Shown piece by piece: positions 22,919-33,285 of a DNA stretch of 64,000 bases. The notes under the pieces were generated by a model. The model worked only from the letters and a program-made list of their open reading frames with translations. It made no database searches and was not told the origin of the DNA. The stretch comes from Phlyctochytrium arcticum (Eukaryota; Chytridiomycota; Chytridiomycetes; Chytridiales; Chytridiaceae), in the NCBI GenBank assembly GCA_025602905.1, contig JAHLKI010000012.1, positions 744,001 through 808,000 of the forward strand. The letters are read 5' to 3'. Position 1 is the first letter of the stretch, and the number at the start of each line of letters is the position of its first letter. Position numbers and translations under genes: made by a program.

Positions 22919-23316
22919 ATCATAGTAAAATGGCAGAATCTGCTTCTGATCTGCCGGCAGGCCGCAATCTGTTTCCAGGATATAAAGGTGTGTTGCGCTG
23001 GAGTCCTCATCATCTTTCAATCCTCAGCAGCGTTACAAACATATTCTGTTATTGTTTTGTAGAACTTGAGTCCTTTTTCGTCAAGCACGGTACAAGCGGT
23101 ACAAATGTGTCCGCACTCAAGTTTTTCGCAACGCATAAAGCTGCCTTATTACAATGGAATCCACACAGTGAATGGGACGTCAGTATCTGCTTGTGGAATA
23201 AGAGGTTCCTGGCATTCGCGAAATGATATGGTTGGGTCAACGAGGTCAAAAAGGTAAATACTATCACAGTTCCGGCGTTCGAGACGTCGTGATTTAACTC
23301 TACCATCCTTAATTAG

Positions 23317-24771
23317 ATGTCGAAGAAGGAAAGCGCTGCGTGGACACAGTTTTGGAAAGAAGTAAGATTGTTCAACTGTAGCAAGCAGTTGCAGCTTGCG
23401 TACTAATGACAAACCTCAGTTCTGTGGGGCCAGGGCTATCAGTAACAGAGCTTTCTTGGAGACGCAAAGCATAGTCAACAACAGTTTCGATCTGCGACCG
23501 GTGACTGAGAGCGTGCAAACGCTGTTCGAAGTTCAGCCCGATAGAAATCTAGATGATCAGGACATCACCGCGGAAGATCATATTGAAATAGAGGATACCG
23601 CAAATCTGGTAATTCCCTACGCTAGATAGAGATCTGTTGATGACAAGTTTCTGACCTGCTTGTTACCTTTGTAGTCGATCGACCAAAAAATAATTGTGGA
23701 GGAAAAAATCGCGGCAGCCCCTCTAGGTACCCTCCTCTCCCAGGGTATTGTGGTTACCGGAGTTCCTTCGGTGTACGAATCTGCGTTAATGATATTCCAA
23801 AATTCTCAACCAGACCGGGATGAGCACACCAGCAGCAGCCCAATGCCGGACTGGTTGGCTGTAATAGAACAGCTTGACGAAGCGGTTGTGAAGAACGCTC
23901 TCCGTGAGCTCGACCCGCATGGTGTAGACGGTGTAAACAAGGCACTCGGCTGCCACTTGAATGTTCGGGACAAGAATGTATGTCGCGTTTTGCGACTGCT
24001 CCAATATTGGTATTTATCCCTCAAGGCATGTTTTATGCTCTGATCACTTTGACTAAGTGACGTTCACGTTCATCGTCTAGCTTTGAGAATACCGCGAATG
24101 GGGTTGCCGCAACACTGAATGGGACCGAGCGTACACTCGACATCAATGTGTGGTTAAAATACTGGGAACTATGCGGCAACAACAAGTACTTAATTCGATA
24201 GTCAGTTTGCTTCTGAACGCCCGAATTAGATGGCCTGTACTGAAGTTTTTCTAATAGCGGGGAGACATCCTCCAAGTCCCATGTCCTACAAGGAGGTGCC
24301 AGCACGAGGCTTGTGGACTTTATTTTGACCATGAACAGCTCTGGTGATTCCAGAGGGATCGAAATAGCGACGGGCGAGAGTCTGGGGGCTGCTGCAGCAG
24401 GAAGCCAAGATGCCAAAATCCGCAAAAGTGCCCGACTTGCCAAAGATACGGCCTGTGAGATATCTTCGATTGTAGGCGAACGCATGGCGGTTCCTTGGAT
24501 TGTACAGATGAAGTCCGAAGCATGGGTGTTTGCAATCAAACCCATGAAAGGTCTGGGCAATAATTGCAGAGCGACATTTGTGGGGATACTACCCAATCCC
24601 TTCGTTTCCGACAGTATTTTGCATGCCGTTGTCAAAGGGGCAGCCATCATGCTGGAAACATCCAATTTGCTGACGATTGTAGGGGAAAAGTTGGACGCCA
24701 AAAGCGAAAACGCCGCTTGTTCCTGCCCCACCTGGCACCAATGGAATCCCCGGCGAAGAAAAGAAAAGTAA
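23317..24771 (+). CDS. PD-(D/E)XK-like protein, related to the gene at 14.4 kb
   Basis: Five exons, 23317-23361, 23420-23608, 23675-24009, 24081-24185 and 24258-24771, have GT-AG borders and a continuous frame. The start MSKKESAAWTQFWKE is a choice; a further exon may lie upstream (a frame opens at 22930, right after the transposase fragment). The C-terminal third carries INVWLKYWELCG, a GETSSKS stretch, then LVDFILTM and SRGIEIATGES, followed by a helix with KSARLAKDTACEIS. This order, VWL-GES-D-E-helix, matches the gene at 14.4 kb (VWL-GES-PDF-GEFK-helix). The family resembles lineage-expanded nuclease-like proteins of Mucoromycota and chytrids. The Lys of the nuclease motif is replaced here (GIEIA), so catalysis is doubtful. 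A possible extra C-terminal exon up to 24989 would add a KKRKVK nuclear-localisation-like run. Confidence 0.55.
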
Positions 24772-24989
24772 AGACACATCTAGGAAGAGCAATCTCTTAT
24801 CAATCTCCGCGGAAAAGCAGCAACATCAATAATTCCTGTACCAAGGCGTTTGAGCAACAACCGCAGATAACCGATGACCGCACCGTAGAGTTTTATTGTT
24901 CTGATGAACATACCGAGGTGATTGAGGAACAAGTGGTCATCCGAAACAAGAAATCCTGGCTTTCGTGGCTACGTCCCCGGTGGACATAG

Positions 24990-26313
24990 TTTTCCCCGGT
25001 GGACGTAGTTTGTGACGGCCTAGTTTCTCTTTGTATCTCCATTTTTTTTCTTGTCGGATAAAATTCTCTGTATTTACTTCAATCTTTTTCGCGTGTACAG
25101 CGAAGGTACCAGCAGCTTCTAATTAAAATTGTGGTGACTTTTTTCAACATGGTAGAATGGACAGGTAGACTGTTAATGGGCAGGCTATAGGTATATATAA
25201 AGTGCGGCGCAGCCGCCTAGACTAGAATCAGGCTAGCAGCGGCTGCAGTGTACAATGAACAAGTATCAGTTCTGGGAAAATTAGTCAATCTGATGGGAAA
25301 TAACATTCACTTAGCAAGTCTGCGTGTGTGAAATTCATGACTATCTGGGGTCGTGCTTCCAATTCTCTGTGGAAATCAAAATAGCCCAGATAGCCTGACA
25401 TCTTGACGCAGCTGCTAATGTATCGCGAAGGACTCTACTGATCACACCAAACCCCATTCATGACGGTACGTACTCAAACATTCCCTTTTGATGGATGTGA
25501 CTAAACAACGGTACAGTAGTGGTGAATCTTGAATAGTGTCAGTATGAAGAGCCACATGTACCTATAAGATCTCTGGGTTGGGCAGATGATGATGCATCTC
25601 GAGCATGTATATACATCCTTGAGACTTGGAGCAAATGCTGACTGCATAAAGCACTCTTCAAGAGACTGTGGATTCTGTCCATAGAGTCTCGTATTTTTGG
25701 ATTGTGGGCTGAGTCAGTGAGTAGTTTTTAGCACTCCATTGATCGAGACACTGTGTGAGAAACAGTCTCATAGACGACGTGCGCGTAATACATGTACATT
25801 ATACACTGTCATGTACAAAATGGCAACGAGATAGATTTCAACGGTATTCTCCGAAACATAGTTTGAATGAATCAATCATCACCGGCAACTGCAACGAGGA
25901 TGCCCAGCAGGAGTCATTAATAAGGAATCCAAAAATATCCAGGACTGAGTATACACCCCCTCCGAATGAAACTCAAGACATCTCTCTCCATATCCGCCCT
26001 TGACGTTGCACTCTCAAGATGCACAAGCTTGCGTATCCCCCCCCCCACTCAGATGTACCCTTCTCGCATGCCCAAGGCACTATGTCCATACCAATCTAAT
26101 GTCCTAAGAGCACCGTGTCAGTAAGATCTGCAGACGCTCTAAGGGCGCTGCTGCGAACCTGTTAATTTAATAGAGATGATACTCCCTAGAGGCAATAGAC
26201 AACTTATGTAGGCAAAACTGGTGATGGACAATGTATAGTAAACATTAGCTAGGACCTTGGGAAACTCTACTCTTATAGACAATCTTGCGATCCGCCCAGT
26301 TGCCGCTCGACAC
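24990..26313. other. Intergenic, no supported gene
   Basis: No credible coding region. It contains a TATATAA word and a GC palindrome (GCGGCGCAGCCGC) at about 25193-25215 and a run of ten or more C near 26040. Otherwise unremarkable. Confidence 0.5.
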
Positions 26314-26361
26314 ACCGACACTGAGACCGACACTCTGACACTCTGACACCGACACTCTGAC
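26314..26361 (+). repeat. Tandem GACACTCTGACACC repeat
   Basis: Units ACCGACACTCTGAC and the shorter ACTCTGAC alternate four to five times. The array lies next to the 3' end of the decayed family copy C. Confidence 0.75.
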
Positions 26362-26375
26362 TACGACGGGAAGCC

Positions 26376-27508
26376 TAGTTGAGCCACTGTCAGATGGTAG
26401 TTTCGCCTGCCGTTCGAGTTCTGATGCTCGACCAAACTTGTCGTTCTATGGCTGTTTGCTCTTCGATGGCGTCCTGCAGCAGCGGAAGGAACCGTTTAGC
26501 AAAAAATACGCAAGATAGGCTTGTGCTGCGAACCTTCCAAAGGAAGAGCAACTCGAAACACTTCGTGGTATCCGTCGACTTCCGCCCAAGACTTTGGAAT
26601 ATCCGCTGACTTCAAGTTCCATCCCAGTAAAGTGGTTTGGTCCTGCCATCGAGACCGCGATCAACGTCATACGGTGTTCTGTACAGGAAAAAAGTAAGAT
26701 ATAAGCACAAGAGGGTAATTCGGTCTTGGAAGCTTACGGAAAATCTGTATGCCGAACGATCGCATCTCAAAAATGTTTGTCATGGGTGCATCAAGAAGAT
26801 TGAGTAGCCGCATTTTCAATCCATCGATCGCCTCCGCGCAAAGTTTTGTGTCGTCCTCCACGGCATGAATGTGGTCGGTTCCCCGGCTAAGCTCAACGAA
26901 CGCAAGTTCTTTGCCGGATGATGCCGTGGCCTTTCCCAAAATGTCTACGCAGTACGTAGTTGGTTGCGTCTCACCCCGTAGCCGCCGTACTTCTTTGGTG
27001 GCAGATGAATGTTTCTCAATCCATTCAAACCGGAGTGATTGGAAGGTACGCTCAAAATGGTGAAACAGCGGTCCCAACCGGGTGACGATGAAATTTTCGC
27101 TCGCCAATGGGCAGCAAGAGGGGTCCGGAAGTAAATCTCTCTGCTGCCCAGAATTCAAAGAGTACCGTGCCGGTCCAGTGCAGGTCCTTGTTGATGGTGC
27201 CGTTCGATTCCATTGCCATCGCTTTCACGGTCGCGGTGTTGCCACTGCTTTCAGCCACGGGAATCGGGACATAGCGGGGGTATCCTGCACTTGCTCCATA
27301 TACCCAATGTGTGCTTTGTTCGGGTTGTTTGCAATCATGTGTTTGCACAAATAGGTGAATTCATTTTCCAATCTGCCGTGAGGTTGTCAATTAAGCTGCC
27401 AAGTCACAATTTGCAAAAGATCTACGGCACTCACAATTGCGCTTCAGGTGTCTGCCAATGCACCGATCTTGATACTCGCGCAACACTCTCACGGTACGCT
27501 GAGTACAT
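26376..27508 (-). pseudogene. Decayed copy C of the unnamed family
   Basis: The copy is full length but broken. On the minus strand the start (ATG 27508) and the first intron correspond to copy A. The blocks LENEFTYLCKHM, NKDLHWTGTVLFEFW, ENFIVTRLGPLFHHFERTF, LRFEWIEKH, YCVDILGKA, AFVELSRG, AEAIDGLKMRLLNLLDAP, IFEMRSFGIQIF, RMTLIAVSMAGPNHFTGMEL, KSADIPKSWAEVDGYHEVF and DAIEEQTAIERQV follow in copy A order. Frame changes are needed near 27240, near 27120 and near 26605, and a stop replaces the residue before QWLN at about 26385. The intron after the FGI strand is kept at the same place, so the duplication was at DNA level rather than through RNA. Confidence 0.8.
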
Positions 27509-28417
27509 TTCTGATAGCGCGAGTATCAAGTAGGCAGTGGTCTTTTGTGGATATTCTCGTACGAGATAGAAAAGATGGAAAGGTGGAGATGGAATGTGTG
27601 CGTGAGAAAACCCACTGGCGCTGTTGGCAAGCCCCCAGGAACTGTGCCACCACCCATCACATAAATGAGGACGCGTCGTTCGAGTCCTCTCATCTTCATC
27701 CAATCTTCAAAGCGAATCGGACGCATCGGAGCTGGAGATTCCGACTGAACAAGGCAAGTGTACTTCCATGTTATCAGTGTAGCCTGGGGCCAGAAGCGCC
27801 CTCTGTGGGTTTTGCCCAACGAAAGACACTACGTGTTGGTACATAAACGTCCTCCCGGAAGTCTTCGATACCCACCCAGCAGACAGACTGTATGCGGAAC
27901 GCCGGACGGGATTTGTGTCTAGCGTCCTATCCCGGACGGCGGAAGGACGTGATGGTACATAGAAGTCCTCTCGGAGACTGCATATAGACCCTGCTGCTGA
28001 ACACTTTTGACTCAAGTACATTTGTTTTGAACTCTCTTGCTAATATCATGCTTTGGTCAGATACCTCTTCCTCTATCGGGGCGTGGCAGCAACTATTGCA
28101 AACCTTTGGCATCGTCTCCGTCTCTGTATACACATCTTCTGTAGTAGATTCTAGGCGCTTGTTTGTAGATTAGAAATACAATCCAATATACAAATTGCCA
28201 GATATCTTGGTTCTCATCTCATCGTGATATGTGGCAGTTTCTCAGTTCCTGTGCTGAAAGGTCCGGGCATGATTTGTTTATTTGGGGTTTTTGGGATTTT
28301 GGGGGACGGAGACGGTGTCGGAGTTTCATTGAATCATTTTACCCCTACAGATACTAATTCTACTTGACAAATTACCATACAGAAAGGCGTAATAGGCGCA
28401 AATAATAGGCGACATTA
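27509..28417. other. Intergenic, no supported gene
   Basis: Open frames at 27526-28021 on the minus strand are arginine/serine-rich and lack domains. Two similar words, GGTACATAAACGTCCTCCCGG (27838) and a relative at about 27954, form a weak direct repeat. The last hundred bases are the 3' region of SPO11. Confidence 0.45.
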
Positions 28418-31019
28418 TCATAATAGGTCTATCGTTCGCAAGGCATCTATCCGCTCAGTCACCTTTCGAAGCAAAAATGTCCCGGACAAAACTTCATCGC
28501 CAATCGCCTGGATTTCCGCTTTGGCATGATAGAATAGCATGCGTTGCAGTGATTTACTAGACATTGTATCAGCAGTGATTTAGAAGAAAGAAGTTCAAGA
28601 CACCTACCGGATAAGAATTGGCCCGTTTCGCACATGGGGTAATGCCAACATATTGACCACCCTACTCCGGTCCCGGGCAGTGAGATACAATGTTTTGTCC
28701 AAGCCAATGTCGAAGGCGGGCCAATCAGAGGGATGCAGACCGATACAATGCAAGGATGGAGCGACCAGATCTGGGGCTTGGAAGGCGAGTGCGCGGGAAC
28801 CGTATTGGTAGGTGAGGTGAATCCCAAAGCCGTGGGGATCGCAATCAACTAGTGAAAGAACGGGGATTGGTTGTTCTGTTGGTGGTGGTTGTGCTGAGTT
28901 AGGGATGTCGGGTATATTTGCGACTGCCATTGGAGCTGGGTTGGCATTAGCCGCCAGAGAAGTAGAAGAAGTGATGACAAGATCCAACGCGGGTTCTTGA
29001 CTATGGATGCCTCCCGCGGCCCACTCCATATCGGGATCATCCGCCGCGCCAGGTGGTATTGGCAACCTTACTACCTGTCCCACTTCAGGGTCCTGATTTC
29101 CTCCAATTTGACTCTGAATGTCCCATGCTTCATCATCCTCGCTTTCTTCGTCCGCATCCTCGCTACGCGTCCACTCCAACTCCCCATTTTGGAACTGCGG
29201 GAGTCCCGAATCCAAAACTTCCCTATGCGTCACAACTCTCCCAATATCAGCCAGTTTTTTGACGAGTGCCCGAGTCGCCACATCGGGATATCCCTTGCCA
29301 GTAATAAGGACACAAGGTCCCCAAAGCTCTGCATATTTATGGCCCAAAAGCGTCGTAAACGTTGCCTCTTTCTCAATGACGAGAATGTGCGTGGCGGTTG
29401 TTTCAATCATTGTGATGAACTCGGGAGGGGGTATCAAGGTCCCCTGTGGATATTTAGTCTTGGCTTTTCTTTTCTTGTGATTGATTCAGGGCACATACCT
29501 GATTGCTACTCTGCATGCAGTCCATCACGCGCCCATCTCGAAGATGTAGATTGAGATGGCCGTAGACCAAGCCCTTAGATGCCGCAACCTTGCATTACTG
29601 TTAGCATCCACACACTTTGCATAATACGAGCTGGGCAAGTTCACTCACCACGTTAAGAAGCGCCCGAGCCACACCCAGTGAGCAAGCAATATCTTCTACA
29701 ATCTGAGATTTATACGCATTGTTAATCCATGTTGGCGATTCATACTAAAGAGTTACTTACGTCGTCCAAAACCTGCTGTTTTTTGTAGATGCCCACATCT
29801 TTGTAAAAGACATCCCGCTTGGTAGCGGTAATTCCTTGCCGCAAAAGTTCGATTACGTGCTCCATCGTTTTTGTGTATTGCTCTAGTTCGACATTTTTGG
29901 TTACGGATGTTAACTGGCTTTTAGGGAAATCAATTTGAGGATAATACCAAAACGATGTGAGCAAGATTTGATCATCTTGTATCGTCGAGGATGGGCCCTC
30001 ACATTCACTTCTCCGTCAATAATTGCCCTCTCGCTTTTCACAATGGATGCCTTTAGATCATATCGGTGCAGGGGTGTGAGTGCCAAAATTTACCGATTAT
30101 CCCATATTTTGGCTTTTCGCGCCCGGAGCCGCAAAGCCATTACCGACTTGGTGCGCTCCTCCCCCTGACTGTCATGGGAGGGCTGCAGAGTGTTGACGGT
30201 GTCCCTCCACTCTTGCACATCTTGTAGAACTTGTTCCAGTCGTTGCCGGACCCATTGGCTGAAGATAAACAAATGTTATCCCAAATGCCAATTACTGATA
30301 AACAACAGGCAATCTCACCGATTTTTTGTTGGAGTATCCGTCTCTTCCGCGTCGGTCAAGCCAACCATAATGATCTTGTCTACGCGCACTTTTTTCCGTT
30401 GTCCACCATGTTGAGACACATTGTTGCCTAAGCCAAGGAACGCTTCCATTTCCATCGGTACGGCAGATTGTAGGTCAGAGCCAGGATCACTTTCCATCTC
30501 ACTGTCATGAAATTCAGATGGCATGTCCCCATCATTCAAAAGCAGTTCAGGGAGGGGCATTGGTGACGCGTCGATAGGCGATGTTGAATACACAAGCTCA
30601 TCCATCTCGCTCGAGGGATGGAAATCAGAAATGGATAAGTGGTGGCTGCTGCATTCAATTCCCGAATCAGGCAGTACCTCCGACGGTATTACTGTTGGTG
30701 GTGGCAAGTCCAGCTCAGAGTCCAAGATGCACTCTTGGTCGGTCATGAAGTCCTCCACGTCGCTGGAAGGTGGCAGTCCACCATGATCATCCCCGCGCGC
30801 ATCCGGCACCAATGGTGCTTCATCAAAGCAGCCCAGATATGACGAGAAGGACATGAACGAGGTCACAGAGTTTGAACGGTGAGACAATCCTTTGCCAGTA
30901 GAAACCGGCTCCACCCAGTAAAGTTGCCGCCCATCATCTTCGAGATCGTCCCCAAAATTGCTGCTGCTACTAGGATGATGAAGGTCGTGACTCCACGGCA
31001 GCAGCTCCACAGTTCCCAT
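28418..31019 (-). CDS. SPO11: Spo11, meiotic DNA double-strand break transesterase
   Basis: It makes the programmed DNA breaks that start meiotic recombination and is homologous to topoisomerase VI subunit A. The minus-strand exons include the winged-helix part with TATKRDVFYKDV (catalytic Tyr codon at 29803-29805), then DIACSLGVARALLNV, ASKGLVYGHLNLH, and the Toprim domain with HILVIEKEATFTTLL (the metal-binding Glu), GPCVLITGKGYPD, ATRALV and VLSLVDCDPHGFGIHLTYQYGS (both Asp of DxD). A last exon after the intron ending at 28552 gives MLFYHAKAEIQAIG and the stop at 28418-28420. The first exon from ATG 31019 adds about 235 acidic, serine/proline-rich residues that most Spo11 proteins lack; the true start could instead be further in. 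The key residues are intact, so a functional meiotic gene is likely. Confidence 0.92.
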
Positions 31020-31831
31020 TCCTTCGGCAATCTGCCGTGTATTTCTGGTATTCTAATTCTCTGGTGGGAAAAGATTGTTTGGGAAAAGTGACACTTGGGA
31101 AGTGGCGCGGTCTCAGGTCATCCGAAAACTCCGCTTCCCTGGATTTTGATTTTGGCATGAATTCCTATCATATTCGAGTAGTGGAGGAACCTTATCATTC
31201 CTTGGGGAGTTCCGGGGCATCTATCCTTTGTGGAGCCCACCTGCTACTCTTTGTTATGAAGGCCGTAAACCACCGAGATATGTGTTTATCTACGAGGTGC
31301 CCGACCCAGAACTTGACTATTGTATGCAATCATTCTCGCCTTTCTCAGTAGTAGATGCGTCGGATTAGAACTCCAAACTACCTGCAATGCCTGGGCTGAA
31401 AACAATCTCTACCATAGCCGTCCCGTTCACCATTGCCAGCTCGAATGCCCATCTGCAACTCATGGCGGGATTTCGATGCTATGGTCTAAGTCTGACCCAT
31501 ACCGGTGGGATTTTCCTTGAACTTACATACACAGTCATTCTTGGAAGATTGATTCAAAACTAGGATCATGTAAAAACCATCTTGCCTAACATCAATCTTC
31601 TGGATTGGCCATAACCTGAGATATATATTTTGCACCGACAAGTGAAAGTACCATACAATCTTGGAATCTATGTAGATGTATCAGCGGGAAAAGAGTTGTT
31701 ATACATTCTTCATCTCCTCCACATTAGAGAATGGTTCCGTTTAGGTAGCCACACCCATTATGGCTAGGCCAATGAGTGTGCTACCGCTCCGAGAGAGCAT
31801 AATAAAGGAAGAAAGGACACTGGACGGAGAG
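31020..31831. other. Intergenic, upstream of SPO11
   Basis: No supported gene. A plus-strand frame at 31037-31351 overlaps the SPO11 promoter side and shows no domain. The stretch just before 31832 could be remnant retrotransposon sequence, but I see no LTR pair. Confidence 0.4.
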
Positions 31832-32640
31832 GTTTGGGCTAACGAACGCACCTGCGACTTTCCAACGGATTATGAACAAAGTATTTGGAAGCATGTACGA
31901 TGATTTCATTATCACGTACTTGGACGACATTCTCGTCTTCTCCGACACGCTTGAAGAGCATCAGCGCCATGTCGAGAGTGTGCTGAAGGCATTGGAGGCC
32001 AGCGCAGTGGATGTCAAACCCTCCAAATGCACTTGGGATGTGCAGGAAGTTGAATTCTGTGGCCATATGATCGGTCAGTCTGGCGTCCGCATGTCTGAGA
32101 GCAAGATTGGAGCCGTCCAGAGCTTTGCTGTTCCCCGGAACTACAAAGATATTCAATCCTTCCTGGGTTTGACCAACTACCTTTCATCGTATGTCGATAG
32201 GTATGCTGAGATCGCGCATCCGTTGTCTGAACTGCAGTCTGGCAACAAGCGATGGCAGTGGACCGATGCGGAAATCAAAGCGTTTGAGACGCTGAAAGAG
32301 AAGATTTCTACGGCTCCTGTGTTGACGCCGTACGATTTAGACAAGGAAGTCTACGTGTTCACCGACGCGTCTGGCTTTGCCATAGGAGGATGGCTTGCTC
32401 AACCAGCCAGTGCAGATGACACTATGCCTTCACCTTTGCCAAGGGTTTAGGGATCTGCCCCGGCTGCGTCCCATCTTTTACTTCTCAAGGAAGATGCAAG
32501 ATGCACACTCAACAACATTGATGAAAGGAAGGTGTTGGAAGCTTTCCAGCAACTGAGTGATGGAGAAACCACTACGATCAATTTGAATGAGGAGACTAGA
32601 ATTCTTCTCAAAAGATTCCCTTCTCTCATCATCGATGACA
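31832..32640 (+). mobile_element. Ty3/gypsy retrotransposon pol fragment (RT and RNase H remnant)
   Basis: An open segment at about 31832-32450 starts within reverse transcriptase (FGLTNAPATFQRIMN), includes the catalytic YLDDILVFS, the GVRMSESKI...FLGLTNYLSSYVDRYAEIAHPL linker and the start of RNase H (VYVFTDASGFAIGGWL). After the stop near 32450 the RNase H reading continues only with frame changes (PIFYFSRKMQDAH, then ERKVLEAFQQL). Gag, protease, integrase and LTRs were not found. It is a dead internal fragment inserted between SPO11 and the next gene. Confidence 0.93.
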
Positions 32641-32684
32641 TTTGACGGCAAACTTAGAGTCTGGTCACGGGCATTATGATGGGC

Positions 32685-32727
32685 CATGATACTACTTCCG
32701 AATCATAAATTATGAAGTAGTATCATG
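32685..32727. repeat. Perfect 14-base inverted repeat with 15-base loop
   Basis: CATGATACTACTTC (32685-32698) is followed after 15 bases by its exact complement (32714-32727). It could form a stable hairpin or mark the edge of an insertion. It lies just beyond the retrotransposon fragment. Confidence 0.85.
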
Positions 32728-32879
32728 GGGAATAGATACATCATGTATATACATACATACATCAGCCCATCCTACTACTCGAGTACTAAAAAATGTTGTC
32801 GCGACATGATTTATCAGGTGGCTTGGCTGGCTGCCGTAATCAATTAATGTCCGGACAGGGCCAGCCTTCGGACACGCGG

Positions 32880-32886
32880 TATATAA
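32880..32886 (+). promoter_or_regulatory. TATA-like box
   Basis: TATATAA in a GC-rich surround lies about 400 bases upstream of the serine-rich gene. The distance is long for that gene, so the box may belong to a non-coding leader, an upstream exon or the retrotransposon remnant. Confidence 0.35.
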
Positions 32887-33285
32887 GGCAGAGCTCCCTC
32901 CGCTCCCCTACTCTTTATCACAAAATTATCACAAAACAATACACACACACAAAGATGATAATAACTTCCATCTTAAAGTTGAGGGAAATGCAATGACCTG
33001 ATCAAAGATCTACTCGCAAAATAACATAAAGGATGAAAATTGTGATGCATATATGTGGAACATGTATATCCTCACTATTTGTGTCGCAATCATCAAACCA
33101 AAAAATCAGTCGTATACTCATCAACAGGGGCGTCAAGCCAGCCACATAAAAGGGGCAAGAGAGATCTAACGAAATCTGGACATTTAACGGCGATCACTAA
33201 TAGGAACAACGGCACATTAACCTGCAGAAGGACTTGGGGATAGCCACGGATAGCAGAGGCATTGAGCGGAAAAGAAAAGAAAGAT

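Noticed and set aside
23754..24779. Minus-strand frames, one of 248 codons, opposite the 23.3 kb gene
   Set aside because: The plus strand has spliced exons with a continuous frame and family motifs; the minus frames look like shadows.
26036..26050. Run of C near 26.04 kb as a possible sequencing or assembly gap
   Set aside because: Homopolymers of this length occur naturally; nothing around it suggests a misassembly.
30090..30130. Similarity of CCCATATTTTGGCTTTT here to the inverted-repeat arm at 8.08 kb
   Set aside because: This stretch is coding in SPO11 (LRARKAKIWDN); the match is short and best explained by chance.
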